A DNA stretch of 64,000 nucleotides from Meiothermus sp. QL-1 (lineage in GTDB: Bacteria; Deinococcota; Deinococci; Deinococcales; Thermaceae), in the NCBI RefSeq assembly GCF_003351145.1, contig NZ_QQSV01000002.1, positions 310,001 through 374,000 of the forward strand. Direction: 5' to 3'. Positions 35,802 to 44,809 of this stretch are shown here, piece by piece (within the stretch, counting starts at the first letter, position 1; each line of letters opens with the position of its first letter). The notes beneath the pieces are model-generated. The model was not told where the DNA came from and did not search any database. It saw only the letters and a program-made list of their open reading frames with translations. The position numbers were made by a program, and so were the translations under genes.

Positions 35802-36844
35802 GCGAGGAGATTCTGCTACGCGTGGAGGGACTGACCAAAGGCTTTCACCCGGGGCTGCCCCCGGTGGTGGACGGGGTGAATTTTGCCGTGAGGGAGGGGG
35901 AGATCTTCGCCCTTCTGGGCCCCTCGGGCTGCGGCAAGACCACCACCTTGCGCCTGATCGCGGGCTTTGAGCGGCCCGAGGCGGGGCAGGTCTGGCTGGG
36001 GGGCCAGGCCATCACCCACTGGCCCCCGGAGAGGCGGCGCATCGGCTTCGTCTTCCAGGACTACGCGCTCTTCCCCCACCTGAGCGTGAGGGAGAACGTG
36101 GCCTTCGGCCTGCGCCACCTGAAGGGCCGGGCCCGGGCGGCGCGGGTGGAGGAGGTGCTGGCCCTGGTGGGGCTTACCGTTTTCAAGGACCGCAGGCCGA
36201 GTGAACTCTCGGGCGGGCAGCAGCAGCGGGTGGCGCTGGCCCGGGCCATCGCCCCGGGGCCCAGGCTCATTTTGCTGGACGAGCCTTTCAGCAGCCTGGA
36301 TGCCGCCTTGCGCCAGAGCACCCGCGAGGAGGTGCGGGCCATGCTGAAGCAGGCCGGCATTGGGGCCATTCTGGTTACCCACGACCAGGAGGAGGCCCTT
36401 TCCTTCGCCGACCGCCTGGGGGTGATGCGCGCCGGCCGGTTGGAGCAGGTGGGCACCCCCGAGGAGGTCTACCGCCGCCCCTGCACCCCCTTTGTGGCCC
36501 AGTTCCTGGGGCGCACCAACCTCATCCCGGGGGAGGCCCGGGGGAGCTGGGCCGAGACCCCCTTGGGGCGGGTCTTGCTGGAGGAGGAGGCCTCGGGGCC
36601 GGTGCTGCTTTCCCTCAGGCCCGAGGGGCTGGGGCTGGCCATGCCGCTCGACCACCTGGGCCCGAGGCAGCTTGAAGGGGTGGTGCTCGCGCGCGAGTTC
36701 AAGGGCCATGACCTCACCTACCGGGTGCAGCTCGACGGACGTGAGCTTTTGGTGCAGGAAGGCCCCGAGAGCCCCTTCCGCCCGGGGGAGCGGGTGCGGG
36801 TCTTGGTGCGCACCAGGGCGGTGGTGGTAGGCCGGGGCGGGTAG
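35798..36844 (+). CDS. ABC transporter ATP-binding protein (Fe3+/spermidine type)
   Basis: This 348-residue ATPase has Walker A GPSGCGKTTTLRLIAGFERP (about 40-59), Q-loop GFVFQDYALFPH, signature LSGGQQQRVALARAI, Walker B LILLDEPFSSLDAAL and switch histidine VTHDQEEAL, followed by a TOBE-type C-terminal domain (about 240-348). The family matches FbpC/PotA. It energises the fused permease immediately upstream, with which it overlaps by four bases. Its stop codon overlaps the TAGAAT box ahead of truA. Confidence 0.87.
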   Translation: MSEEILLRVEGLTKGFHPGLPPVVDGVNFAVREGEIFALLGPSGCGKTTTLRLIAGFERPEAGQVWLGGQAITHWPPERRRIGFVFQDYALFPHLSVRENVAFGLRHLKGRARAARVEEVLALVGLTVFKDRRPSELSGGQQQRVALARAIAPGPRLILLDEPFSSLDAALRQSTREEVRAMLKQAGIGAILVTHDQEEALSFADRLGVMRAGRLEQVGTPEEVYRRPCTPFVAQFLGRTNLIPGEARGSWAETPLGRVLLEEEASGPVLLSLRPEGLGLAMPLDHLGPRQLEGVVLAREFKGHDLTYRVQLDGRELLVQEGPESPFRPGERVRVLVRTRAVVVGRGG

Positions 36845-36857
36845 AATAACCCTCGCC

Positions 36858-37643
36858 TTGGAAGCAGAGAAGGACAACCAGGGGTTGCGCCGCATCCTGC
36901 TCACCCTGGAGTACGACGGCACCCACTTCGCCGGCCTGCAGGCCCAGGCCCAGGGGGAGCGCACCGTGCAGCAGGAGCTCGAGGCCGCCCTGGGCAAAAT
37001 CCCTGGGGCCCAGCCCAGGATCTGGCCCTGCGGCCGCACCGATGCAGGGGTGCACGCTTTGGGGATGCCGGTGCACTACGACACCGCCGACCGCATCCCG
37101 GTGGAGAAGATTCCCTATGCTCTAAACAGCCTGCTGCCGCCCGACATCCGGGTGCTCCGGGCCCAGGAGGTACCCCTCACCTTTCACGCTCGCAAGAGCT
37201 GCCTGTGGCGCGAGTACCGCTACCGCATCCTCCAGCGCCGCATGCCCCCCGCGCTGGAGCGGCACCGGGTCTGGTGGATTCCCCACTCGCTCAACCTGAT
37301 TCCCATGCGGCACGCTTTGGAGCACCTGGTGGGGGTCCACGACTTCCGCGCCTTCGCGGTAAAGGAAGAGCGCACCACGGTGCGGGAAATCTACCGGGCC
37401 CATCTGGAGGTCTGGCCGGCCGAGGGCGGGCGGGAGGTGTGGCTCGAGTTCGTGGGCTCGGGCTTCCTGCGGGGCCAGGTGCGCAGCATGGTGGGCACCC
37501 TGGTGGAGGTGGGCCTAGGCAAGCGGGACTCCAGCAGCATCGCGGCCCTGCTCAAGGAGGGCAGCCGCAAGGAGGCCGGGCCTACGGCCCCCCCGCAGGG
37601 CCTGTACTTCGTGCGGGCCGGCTACGAGCCCTACCGCAGGTGA
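36858..37643 (+). CDS. truA: tRNA pseudouridine(38-40) synthase
   Basis: The 261-residue enzyme modifies U38-40 in tRNA anticodon arms. The catalytic aspartate is in CGRTDAGVHALG (about 56-67); FHARKSCLWREYRYRI, FAVKEERTTVREIYRA and GSGFLRGQVRSMVGTLVEVG are family signatures. The start is uncertain: TTG 36858 lies ten bases after TAGAAT (36842-36847), whereas TTG 36885 would give the usual N-terminus MRRILLTLEYDG. The 3' end overlaps the convergent exported-protein gene by 13 bases. Confidence 0.92.
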   Translation: MEAEKDNQGLRRILLTLEYDGTHFAGLQAQAQGERTVQQELEAALGKIPGAQPRIWPCGRTDAGVHALGMPVHYDTADRIPVEKIPYALNSLLPPDIRVLRAQEVPLTFHARKSCLWREYRYRILQRRMPPALERHRVWWIPHSLNLIPMRHALEHLVGVHDFRAFAVKEERTTVREIYRAHLEVWPAEGGREVWLEFVGSGFLRGQVRSMVGTLVEVGLGKRDSSSIAALLKEGSRKEAGPTAPPQGLYFVRAGYEPYRR

Positions 37644-38410
37644 AAGCGCAGGTAGAGCCTTGCCGCCTCCACCGGGGCTTGGGAGACCTGAAGCCCCAAG
37701 CCGAGCCGCTCGTCTGGGGTGTACCCAAGGGCCCAGAGCAGCTTGCGCGGGCGCAGCAGCCAGGCCCAAACCCCCTGCTCCCATAGGCCCCCGTCGGGAC
37801 TCCACCAGAAGAACCCCTCCAGCCCGAAGGGCAGGGCCAGGCGGCCCCAAAAACCCCGCTCAGCCTGCCAGTAGAGGGCAAACCCCGGGCCCTGCCAGCC
37901 CACCCGGGGGTTCAGGCGCAGGGTGCCGGCCGCCACCTCCAGGAAGCCCCCAGCCTCCAGCCCGGCCTGCTGCAGCCCCAGGTAGAGCTCCCCTCCCACC
38001 AGCCCCGGATGGGGCAGGTAGGCGGCGCTAAGCCCCTCGTACCGGGCGAAAACCCCCCAGCGGCCATCCGGCCCCAAGAAGGTCTCGTCCCAAGGCCCCC
38101 CCAGGCCGGTGCGCTTGCCGTAGGCCAGCCAGACCGGGCCCAGCCGTGTGCTTCCCTGGGCCTCCAGGAGGCCCCACTGCAGCGCCTCGGCGTACCACAG
38201 GCCCAGCTTGAAGCTGTAGTCCACCCCGGCTTCCTGGGCCCGGAGCTCCAGAAGGGCGCCCAGAGCCCCTCCAGGGGTCAGGGGCTGTGCCTCGAGGCGG
38301 TTCAGGGCGAGCTCGAGGCGGAAGCTGGGCTGCAGACAGAGCACCCCCTCCGGGGGGCAGGCGAGGGCCAGCGAGCCCCCCAGCAGGGCGCCCAGCAGCC
38401 AGCCGCGCAT
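37631..38410 (-). CDS. Exported strand-rich protein of unknown function
   Basis: This 259-residue protein begins with a hydrophobic signal peptide (MRGWLLGALLGGSLALA) followed by a Cys-containing mature start. The rest is rich in alternating aromatic/hydrophobic residues and glycine (GRWGVFARYEGLSAAYLP, FALYWQAERGFWGRLALP), as in outer-membrane beta barrels, and ends in a strand-like LYLRFHLR. The lipobox is poor, so type I cleavage is more likely. ATG overlaps the dppC stop as TAATG, so it belongs to the peptide permease unit; a longer reading is antisense noise across dppC. Confidence 0.6.
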   Translation of the reverse strand: MRGWLLGALLGGSLALACPPEGVLCLQPSFRLELALNRLEAQPLTPGGALGALLELRAQEAGVDYSFKLGLWYAEALQWGLLEAQGSTRLGPVWLAYGKRTGLGGPWDETFLGPDGRWGVFARYEGLSAAYLPHPGLVGGELYLGLQQAGLEAGGFLEVAAGTLRLNPRVGWQGPGFALYWQAERGFWGRLALPFGLEGFFWWSPDGGLWEQGVWAWLLRPRKLLWALGYTPDERLGLGLQVSQAPVEAARLYLRFHLR

Positions 38411-39621
38411 TACAGCCGGCTGCGCGGGTCCAGGGCGTCCCGCAGCCCGTCGCCCAGGTAGTTGAAGGCCAGCACGGTGATGAAGATCATGAAGCCCGGC
38501 GCCAGGGCCAGCCAGGGGTAATCGAAGACGTAGATCTGGGCGTTGTTGAGCATGTTGCCCCAGGTGGCCACCGGCGGCTGGATGCCGAAGCCCAGGAAGG
38601 AGAGGGCCGACTCGGTGATGATGGCGCCCCCGATGGCCAGGGTGGCGTTGACGATTAGGGGGGCCAGAGCGTTGGGCACCAGGTGGCGGAACATGATGCG
38701 GGCGTCGCTGGCCCCGAGCGACTGGGCTGCGGTGGCGAACTCCTGCTCCCTCAGGCTCAGCACCGCCCCCCGGATAAGCCGGGCGGTGCCCACCCAGCCG
38801 AAGAGCACGATGATGGCGATGATGATGAAGACCGAGGCGGCCTCGCCGAAGACCGACTGGGCCCAGCGGCCGGCCACCCCCTGGGTGTCGCGCAGCAGGG
38901 CCGAGAGCACCAGGAGCAGGGGCAGCTCGGGGATGGTCAGCATGAAGTCCATGAAGCGCGAGATCACCACGTCCAGGTCGACCCGGCTCTGGCCGAAAAG
39001 CCCCCAGAGGCCCACCGCCAGCAGGGCCGCCCAGGTGAGCCCGAGCCCCAAAAGCGAAAGGAGGTTGTTGAGCGAGAACTCGCCTCCTAGCAAAGCCTGC
39101 ACATTGGCGCCGGCCAGCCGCCAGGCCAGGTCGCCTATGAAGAAGAGAAGCCCGTACAGGATGAGCCAGGAGGCCACCCGCCACAAAGCAAAGGGCCAGG
39201 GCCGCCAGCCGTCGGCCACGCGGGCTAAGGGCCCGGCGTAGAAGCGCAGCGGCCGGCCCGAGAAGTAGCCGGCAATCACCCCCAGGGTGGTGCCGATGAT
39301 GGCTGAGGCGATGGCCGCGACGAAGCCCACCATCAGGGAGATGCGCGCCCCGTAGATGATGCGCGAGAGCACATCGCGGCCCAGGTCGTCGGTGCCCAGA
39401 AGGTGCTCGCGGCTTGGGGGCTGGAAGTACCTGGCGGCCAGGTCGTCCCCCGTGGGCTGGGCGGTGGGGCTGTAGGGGGCAATCCAGGGGGCCAGAAGGG
39501 CCATGAGCACCAGGGCCACAACCACCCACAGGGAGACCATGGCGGCCTTGTGCTTCCTGAAGCGGCGCCAGGCCAGGGCCCAGGTGGACTGGGGTTTGGA
39601 AGCGGTTGCCACAGCAGCCAT
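38410..39621 (-). CDS. dppC: Peptide/nickel-type ABC permease with extra membrane segment (DppC-like)
   Basis: The 403-residue permease has the DppC N-terminus (AWRRFRKHKAAMVSLWVVVA), HLLGTDDLGRDVLSRIIYGARISL, the EAA loop EFATAAQSLGASDARIMFRH (about 295-315) and SALSFLGFGIQPPVATWGNML. Between GYFSGRP (about 118) and ISRFMDFMLTIPELP (about 220) there is an insertion of about 95 residues with two to three additional helices not found in E. coli DppC. It works with the DppB-like protein upstream; no ATPase genes are linked. Confidence 0.87.
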   Translation of the reverse strand: MAAVATASKPQSTWALAWRRFRKHKAAMVSLWVVVALVLMALLAPWIAPYSPTAQPTGDDLAARYFQPPSREHLLGTDDLGRDVLSRIIYGARISLMVGFVAAIASAIIGTTLGVIAGYFSGRPLRFYAGPLARVADGWRPWPFALWRVASWLILYGLLFFIGDLAWRLAGANVQALLGGEFSLNNLLSLLGLGLTWAALLAVGLWGLFGQSRVDLDVVISRFMDFMLTIPELPLLLVLSALLRDTQGVAGRWAQSVFGEAASVFIIIAIIVLFGWVGTARLIRGAVLSLREQEFATAAQSLGASDARIMFRHLVPNALAPLIVNATLAIGGAIITESALSFLGFGIQPPVATWGNMLNNAQIYVFDYPWLALAPGFMIFITVLAFNYLGDGLRDALDPRSRL

Positions 39622-39629
39622 AAAGCCCC

Positions 39630-40640
39630 CTAACTATAGCGGATGCGCGGGTCTACCACCGCGTACATGAGGTCGGCCAACAGGTTGAACAGCGCCGTCA
39701 GCAGGGCCAGGAAGGCCAGGGCCACCATGGCCACGTTGTAGTCCTTGTCCACTAGGGCGTCCAGAATGGCCCGGCCCATGCCCGGGTAGGAGAAGATGGT
39801 CTCGGTAATCACCGCCCCTCCGAACACGCCGGGAATGGCCAGCCCCACCAGGGTGATGATGGGGATGAGGGCGTTGCGCAGGGCGTGTTTGTAGAGCACC
39901 ACCCGCTCAGAGAGCCCCTTGGCCCGGGCGGTGCGGATGTAGTCCTGGTTCAGCACCTCGAGCAGGCTCGCGCGCATGTAGCGGGTCCAGGAGGCCATCT
40001 GGATGGTGGAGAGGGCCAGCACCGGCAGGGTGAGCTTGAAGGCCCAGTCCTTGATGTACTGGAAGAAGCTCACCTCACCGGCCCGCACCTGGTGCCACTG
40101 CAGGTCGGAGATGCTCTGCACGGGGAACTGGGGGAACCAGGGGAGCTTATCCGGCAGCCAGAAGGCGAAGAGGAACAAGAGCAGAATGCCCAGGAAGAAG
40201 ATGGGCATGGAGAAGCCCACAAAGGAGAGGAAGGTGATGGCGTAGTCGGCCGCACTGTACTGCCTGACCGCCGAGAAGATGCCCACCGGGATGGCCACCA
40301 GCAACGCCAGCAGCAAAGCCGCGCCAGAAAGAACCAGCGTGCGGGGCAGGCGCTCGACGAAGATGATCTGGGCGGCAGGGGTGGCGTAGGTGCGGGACTG
40401 GCCGAAGTCCCCTTGCAGGGCCCGGCCCAGCCACTTGAAGTAGCGCACATAGATGGGCTGGTCGAGGCCATAGGCCCGGCGGAGCTGCTCGAGCTGCTCG
40501 GCGGTAATCCTGGGGTTCTGCTGCCGCAGTTCATCCAGAGGGTCGCCCGGTTGCAAGGCCAGCAGGGTGAAGATGACCACGGAGGCTGCAAACAATAGGG
40601 GTATCATTTGCAGCAGACGGCGGACGGTGTAAGCAAACAC
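39630..40640 (-). CDS. dppB: Peptide/nickel-type ABC permease (DppB-like)
   Basis: This 336-residue permease shows the DppB N-terminus (TVRRLLQMIPLLFAASVVIF), YGLDQPIYVRYFKWLGRALQGDFGQS, and the EAA loop DYIRTARAKGLSERVVLYKHALRN (about 235-260). GTG 40640 is supported by TATTAT seven bases upstream; there is no ribosome binding site. The unit dppB-dppC-exported protein therefore has its own promoter, separate from the binding-protein genes and behind their terminator. Confidence 0.88.
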   Translation of the reverse strand: MFAYTVRRLLQMIPLLFAASVVIFTLLALQPGDPLDELRQQNPRITAEQLEQLRRAYGLDQPIYVRYFKWLGRALQGDFGQSRTYATPAAQIIFVERLPRTLVLSGAALLLALLVAIPVGIFSAVRQYSAADYAITFLSFVGFSMPIFFLGILLLFLFAFWLPDKLPWFPQFPVQSISDLQWHQVRAGEVSFFQYIKDWAFKLTLPVLALSTIQMASWTRYMRASLLEVLNQDYIRTARAKGLSERVVLYKHALRNALIPIITLVGLAIPGVFGGAVITETIFSYPGMGRAILDALVDKDYNVAMVALAFLALLTALFNLLADLMYAVVDPRIRYS

Positions 40641-40653
40641 GCCCTACATAATA
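40638..40653 (-). promoter_or_regulatory. Leaderless -10 box of dppB
   Basis: TATTAT (complement of 40648-40653) is followed by seven bases and the GTG start at 40640. It lies about 100 bases downstream of the terminator of the binding-protein gene. Confidence 0.6.
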
Positions 40654-40752
40654 CCTTTGGGGGAGCCCCTGGGGATTTAGATCGGCGCTCGAGCAGGGCA
40701 ATTTCGCCCATGCACGCGCTTTTTAGCAATGCACCTCCACCGAATGGTGGAC

Positions 40753-40779
40753 GAAAAGCCCCTCCTCGGGGGAGGGGCT
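40753..40779 (-). terminator. Intrinsic terminator after the first peptide-binding protein
   Basis: On the minus strand AGCCCCTCC / GGAGGGGCT form a perfect 9-bp stem with a 5-base loop, followed by TTTTCG. It begins six bases after the stop codon at 40785. Confidence 0.85.
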
Positions 40780-40784
40780 GGGCG

Positions 40785-42635
40785 CTAGCGCGCGATGAGC
40801 TGGCCGTACTTGGCCTGGTCGTAGACCTTTTGCGCGCCCCTGGACTGCCAGCCGATCAGCCAGGGCTCGATGGTGGGGTAGGCCGAGCTGGCAAAGGTCG
40901 AGGAGACGTAGTTGACCAGGCCGCTGCGGAAGACCCGTGCGTCCGCGACGAAGTAGAGGGGAATCATGGCCACCTCGTTGGCCCAGATCTCCTGCATGCG
41001 GGCGAAAAGCTGCTTGCGGCGGTTCACATCGAACTCCACCGCCGCCTGGTTCCTGAGCCGGTCGAATTCCTCGTTGCACCAGCCGCCGAAGTTCAGCCCG
41101 CGGAAGCCGTTTTCGCGGGTAGGAACGTAAATGACCCTCCCCTCGTCGTCGCGGCAGGCCGAGCGCACCCCGTCGTCGGCCTGGCCCATGCTGAAGGCGA
41201 AGTGCAGGAAGCCGGTCCAGGTCCCTTCCTGGGCCCTCGAGCGGTACTGCGCGCTCAGCAGCACCGCGCTGGGGGCGTTGTTGACCCGCACGGCGATGCC
41301 CACCTGGCGGTAGTTCTCCGCCACAAACTGCTGGATCCGCTCGCGCACCGCGTTGCCGGCGGTGGTGGCCCACTCGAGCTCGAAGCGCACGGTGCGTCCG
41401 TCCACGGTGCGCTGCAGGATGCCGTCGGGACCGGGGCGCCAGCCCAGCTCGGCCAGGAGCTGCCGGGCCCGCTCGGGGTTGTAGGGGTAGCGGGTCACGT
41501 TGGGGTTGAACATGGGGTTCTGGGGCGAGACCCAGGTTGGGGCCACCGTGTAGAGCCCATCAAAGAAGGCCTTGGTGATGCCCTCGCGGTTCATGGCGTA
41601 GATGAGGGCCTGGCGGGTCTTGACGTTGTCCAGCATCAGGTCCCGCACCCTTTGCACGTTGCTGAACTGGTTAATCTCGATGTGCTCGAAGAAGGGGGTG
41701 GAGACGGCCCAGATCTCGAAGCGCCCTGGGGCCCGGCTCAGAAGCTGGCGGCTTCGGGCCTGGTCGAAGGTGATGGAGACGCTCGAGGCCGCATCAATCC
41801 CCCCGCCCAGGATGGCCACCAGGAGCGAGTTGGTGTTCTGGATAATGCGGTAGACCACCCGCTGCACGTACTTGTCCTCCCCGCCGGGGGGCTTGATCCA
41901 GAAGCGCGGGTTGCGCTGCATCTCGATGCTGCTGCCCGGCACCCACCGCACCAGGGTGAAGGGCCCCGAGTAGACCATCCGCCCGCTGTTTAGGAACTGG
42001 GGGGAGGAGAACTGGGTGAAGAAGTTGCGGAAAATCTCGGCCTGGCGCGCCGCATCGGAGGTTTGGGCAGCAGCAGCCTTGGCCCGCTCCCACTCCTGCC
42101 GCATGATGTGGTTCGGGGCGTAGTTGACCTGGTTTACCTCGAGGTCGTAGAAGTAGGCCGGCTCCAACACCACCGTGAAGTTGCGGCCATCGCGCACCCG
42201 CAGGGTGGCCCGCTCGAAGAAGTCCACCGCGGTGGAGGGGACCCCTTTGGTCTTACCCATCTCGAACCAAAGGGCCACGTCCTCGGTGCTGATGGGCCGC
42301 CCGTCCGACCAGACCGCATCGGGCCTTATGGTGTAGTCGAGCTCCAGCCGCCTTACCCCTGGGCGGATGTTGGTAAAGCGCACCCGGCCGTTCTGCAGCG
42401 TGGGCACCTCGGTGACCACCACCGGGATGATCTCCAGGTCGCGGTTGGTCTGCACCAGGGGGGCGAACAGGAAGTTCTCGATCTCGAACTTGATGGACTG
42501 GTTGGAGATGGCGTTGACCACATCCCCAGCCAAAGCCCGGGGTTCCTGGGCAGCCCCAATCACCAGGCTGTTGTCCTGGGGGCCGGCCAGGGCCAGCCCA
42601 GCCAAAAACCAGAGGCTCAGGGCAACCTTTTTCAT
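40785..42635 (-). CDS. Peptide ABC transporter substrate-binding protein (family 5)
   Basis: This 616-residue exported binding protein has a signal peptide (MKKVALSLWFLAGLALA) and the SBP_bac_5 pattern: WSDGRPISTEDVALWFEMGK, VQRVVYRIIQNTNSLLVAIL, RQALIYAMNREGIT and AELGWRPGPDGILQRTVDG. It captures peptides or similar ligands for the DppBC-type permease. ATG 42635 follows GGAGGTAAGG; a longer reading lacks a signal start. It has its own promoter and terminator and is a paralogue of the next binding protein, with long identical blocks around the GPDGILQRTVDGRTVRFEL segment. Confidence 0.9.
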   Translation of the reverse strand: MKKVALSLWFLAGLALAGPQDNSLVIGAAQEPRALAGDVVNAISNQSIKFEIENFLFAPLVQTNRDLEIIPVVVTEVPTLQNGRVRFTNIRPGVRRLELDYTIRPDAVWSDGRPISTEDVALWFEMGKTKGVPSTAVDFFERATLRVRDGRNFTVVLEPAYFYDLEVNQVNYAPNHIMRQEWERAKAAAAQTSDAARQAEIFRNFFTQFSSPQFLNSGRMVYSGPFTLVRWVPGSSIEMQRNPRFWIKPPGGEDKYVQRVVYRIIQNTNSLLVAILGGGIDAASSVSITFDQARSRQLLSRAPGRFEIWAVSTPFFEHIEINQFSNVQRVRDLMLDNVKTRQALIYAMNREGITKAFFDGLYTVAPTWVSPQNPMFNPNVTRYPYNPERARQLLAELGWRPGPDGILQRTVDGRTVRFELEWATTAGNAVRERIQQFVAENYRQVGIAVRVNNAPSAVLLSAQYRSRAQEGTWTGFLHFAFSMGQADDGVRSACRDDEGRVIYVPTRENGFRGLNFGGWCNEEFDRLRNQAAVEFDVNRRKQLFARMQEIWANEVAMIPLYFVADARVFRSGLVNYVSSTFASSAYPTIEPWLIGWQSRGAQKVYDQAKYGQLIAR

Positions 42636-42666
42636 CCTTACCTCCATGGCCAAAGACTTGTGCACG

Positions 42667-42696
42667 ATTGTATTGCTCCCTACCCTTTTAAGCCAA
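42667..42696 (-). promoter_or_regulatory. Promoter of the first peptide-binding protein gene
   Basis: TTGGCT (complement of 42691-42696), an 18-base spacer and TACAAT (complement of 42667-42672), about 30 bases ahead of the ATG with a strong ribosome binding site. Confidence 0.6.
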
Positions 42697-42719
42697 GAAG
42701 CCGGGGAGCCCCCGGCTTC
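42690..42719 (-). terminator. Terminator-like hairpin after the second peptide-binding protein
   Basis: GAAGCCGGGG / CCCCGGCTTC form a 10-bp stem with a 3-base loop on the minus strand, 17 bases after the stop at 42736. The tail TTGGCTT is only weakly T-rich and doubles as the -35 region of the next gene. Confidence 0.65.
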
Positions 42720-42735
42720 CTCTGCTTAGCCCGGC

Positions 42736-44610
42736 CTACTTGATGGCGATCCCACCGGCCTGGGCCTGGTCGTGCCGCTTGACCGCTCCCCGGCTGGCCC
42801 AGCCGATCTCCCAGGCGTTCCAGCCCGGGTAGCCGTTTCCGCCGGAGTAGGTCGAGGCCACGTAGTTCACCAGCCCGCTGCGCACCACCAGGTAGTTGGA
42901 GCGGAAGCGCAAAGGCAGGGCGGGCAGCTCCTCGGCCCAGATCTCCTGGGCCCGGGCAAAGAGCTGCTTGCGGCGGGCCTCGTCGAACTCGATCACGGCC
43001 TGGCTGGTGAGCCGGTCAAACTCCTCGTTGCGCCAGTTGCCGATGTTCTGACCGGCGTAGTTGTTCTCCCGGCTGGGTACCTGGATGGCGCCGGTGTTGA
43101 GGTTCCTGTACTGGAAGAGGCTGCCGTCCTCGGCCAGGCTGCTCACCCAGGCGAACATGAAGAAGAGCCACTTGCCCTCCTCACCCCGCTGGATGAAGTC
43201 GTCGGCAAAGACCACGGCGCTGGGGGCGTTGGCCGCCCGGACCGCAATGCCCACCTGGCGCCACTGCTCGATGAAGAGCTGCTGGGTGCGCTCGCGCACG
43301 GTATTGCCCGCGGTGGTCACCCAGTCCAGCTCGAAGCGCACAGTGCGTCCGTCCACGGTGCGCTGCAGGATGCCGTCGGGACCGGGACGCCAGCCCACCT
43401 GGGCCAGCAGCTCGCGGGCCCGGGCCGGGTTGTACTCGTACCGGCGCACGTTGGGGTTGAAGAGGGGGTTGGTGGGGGAGACCCAGGTGTGGGCCACGGG
43501 CTCGGTGCCGTCGAAGAAGGCCTGTACCCAGGCTTCGCGGTTGATGGCGTGCAGCAGGGCCTGGCGGGTGCGCTTGTCGTCCAGGGTGAGGTCCCGCACG
43601 CGCTGAACGTTGGTGAACTTGTTGATGTCGATGTGCTCCCAGATGGCCCCCGGCACCGCCCAAATCTCGAAGCGCCCTGGGGCCCGGCTCACGAGCTGGC
43701 GGCTTCTGGCCTGGTCGGCGGTGATGCCCACCGTGGAGGTGGCGTCAATACCCCCGCCTAGGATGGCCACCAGGAGCGAGTTGGTGTTCTGGATAATGCG
43801 GTAGACCACCCGCTGGACGTACTTGTCGGCCCCACCTTGGGGAACGATGGCGGTGAAGTTGGGGTTGCGCACCAGCTCGATGGTGCTGTTGGGGATCCAG
43901 CGCTGCACCCGGAAGGGACCCGAGTAGACCATCCGCCCGGCGTTGATGGCCTGGTTGGAGCTGAACTGCTGGAAGAAGTTGCGGTAGAGCTCGTTCAGCC
44001 GCTGGGCATCGCGATCAGGGTTCAGGGGAGCGGCCGCAGCCTTGACCTTCTCCCACTCGGGGCGCATGATGTGGGCCGGCGCGTAGCCGATGGGCGAGCC
44101 GTAGGTGTCGTAGTAGTAGGCCGGCTCAAAGATCACCGTCATGTTCTGCCGGTCGCGCACCCTGAGGTTGACCCGCTCCCAGTAGTCGGGGTTGGTCACG
44201 GGCATCCCCTTGGCCTTGCCCACCTCGAAGTAGAAGGCGAAGTCGTCGGTGGTGAGGGGAGCCCCGTCCGACCAGCGCAGGTTGGGCTTCAGGGTGATGT
44301 CGATCTCCAGCCGGCGCTTGCCGCCGCCGACATCGGTTACCCGGATGCGGCGGTTCGCCAGGGTGGGCACCTCGGTGGCGAGCACTGCCTCGTTTTCGGC
44401 CCGCAGGTTTTGCACGATCAGGGGCGCGAAGAGGTAGTTTTCGATCTCCACCTTGATGGACTGGTTGGAGATCACGTTGAGGAAGTCACCCCCCAGCACC
44501 CGCGGCTCCTGGGACGCGCCGATGACCAGGCTGTTGTCGGCAGGCCCGGCCAGCGCAGCCCCTGTGGCTAGGGTTAGACCCAGTGCAAGAATTTTGCTTA
44601 GACGACCCAT
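42736..44610 (-). CDS. Peptide ABC transporter substrate-binding protein (family 5), paralogue
   Basis: The 624-residue protein starts with a signal peptide (MGRLSKILALGLTLATGAALA) and shares with its neighbour DNSLVIGASQEPR, SDGAPLTTDDFAFYFEVGKA, YVQRVVYRIIQNTNSLLVAI and GWRPGPDGILQRTVDG. It is a periplasmic family-5 binding protein for peptides or related compounds. ATG 44610 follows AGGAGG with a TTG immediately upstream. The tandem pair probably broadens ligand range for one permease. Confidence 0.9.
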   Translation of the reverse strand: MGRLSKILALGLTLATGAALAGPADNSLVIGASQEPRVLGGDFLNVISNQSIKVEIENYLFAPLIVQNLRAENEAVLATEVPTLANRRIRVTDVGGGKRRLEIDITLKPNLRWSDGAPLTTDDFAFYFEVGKAKGMPVTNPDYWERVNLRVRDRQNMTVIFEPAYYYDTYGSPIGYAPAHIMRPEWEKVKAAAAPLNPDRDAQRLNELYRNFFQQFSSNQAINAGRMVYSGPFRVQRWIPNSTIELVRNPNFTAIVPQGGADKYVQRVVYRIIQNTNSLLVAILGGGIDATSTVGITADQARSRQLVSRAPGRFEIWAVPGAIWEHIDINKFTNVQRVRDLTLDDKRTRQALLHAINREAWVQAFFDGTEPVAHTWVSPTNPLFNPNVRRYEYNPARARELLAQVGWRPGPDGILQRTVDGRTVRFELDWVTTAGNTVRERTQQLFIEQWRQVGIAVRAANAPSAVVFADDFIQRGEEGKWLFFMFAWVSSLAEDGSLFQYRNLNTGAIQVPSRENNYAGQNIGNWRNEEFDRLTSQAVIEFDEARRKQLFARAQEIWAEELPALPLRFRSNYLVVRSGLVNYVASTYSGGNGYPGWNAWEIGWASRGAVKRHDQAQAGGIAIK

Positions 44611-44670
44611 CAAGCCTCCTTTTGGGCCCTGCTGAGCAGAGCCGTGTTGCTGTGGCGTTTTGCCGCCCCT

Positions 44671-44698
44671 ATTATAGCCAGCCCGACTTCGGCGTCAA
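44671..44698 (-). promoter_or_regulatory. Near-consensus promoter of the second peptide-binding protein gene
   Basis: TTGACG (complement of 44693-44698), a 16-base spacer and a perfect TATAAT (complement of 44671-44676), giving a leader of about 55 bases. This is one of the strongest promoters in the window. Confidence 0.75.
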
Positions 44699-44758
44699 AC
44701 TGAGGGGAATTTCAGTGAGCGAGGACGGCACCCTGGTTTTTGGGCACCTGCTCGCAAA

Positions 44759-44791
44759 GTAAAAGGGCCATCCGCCAAAAGGTGGATGGCC
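44759..44791 (-). terminator. Intrinsic terminator after the IscA/ErpA-type gene
   Basis: GGCCATCCACC and GGCGGATGGCC-type arms (44766-44776 and 44781-44791) form an 11-bp stem with one G-T pair and an AAAA/TTTT loop, followed on the minus strand by CTTTTAC. It is 19 bases after the stop at 44810. Confidence 0.8.
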
Positions 44792-44809
44792 TCCCCTCGA
44801 GGGCTTAAG

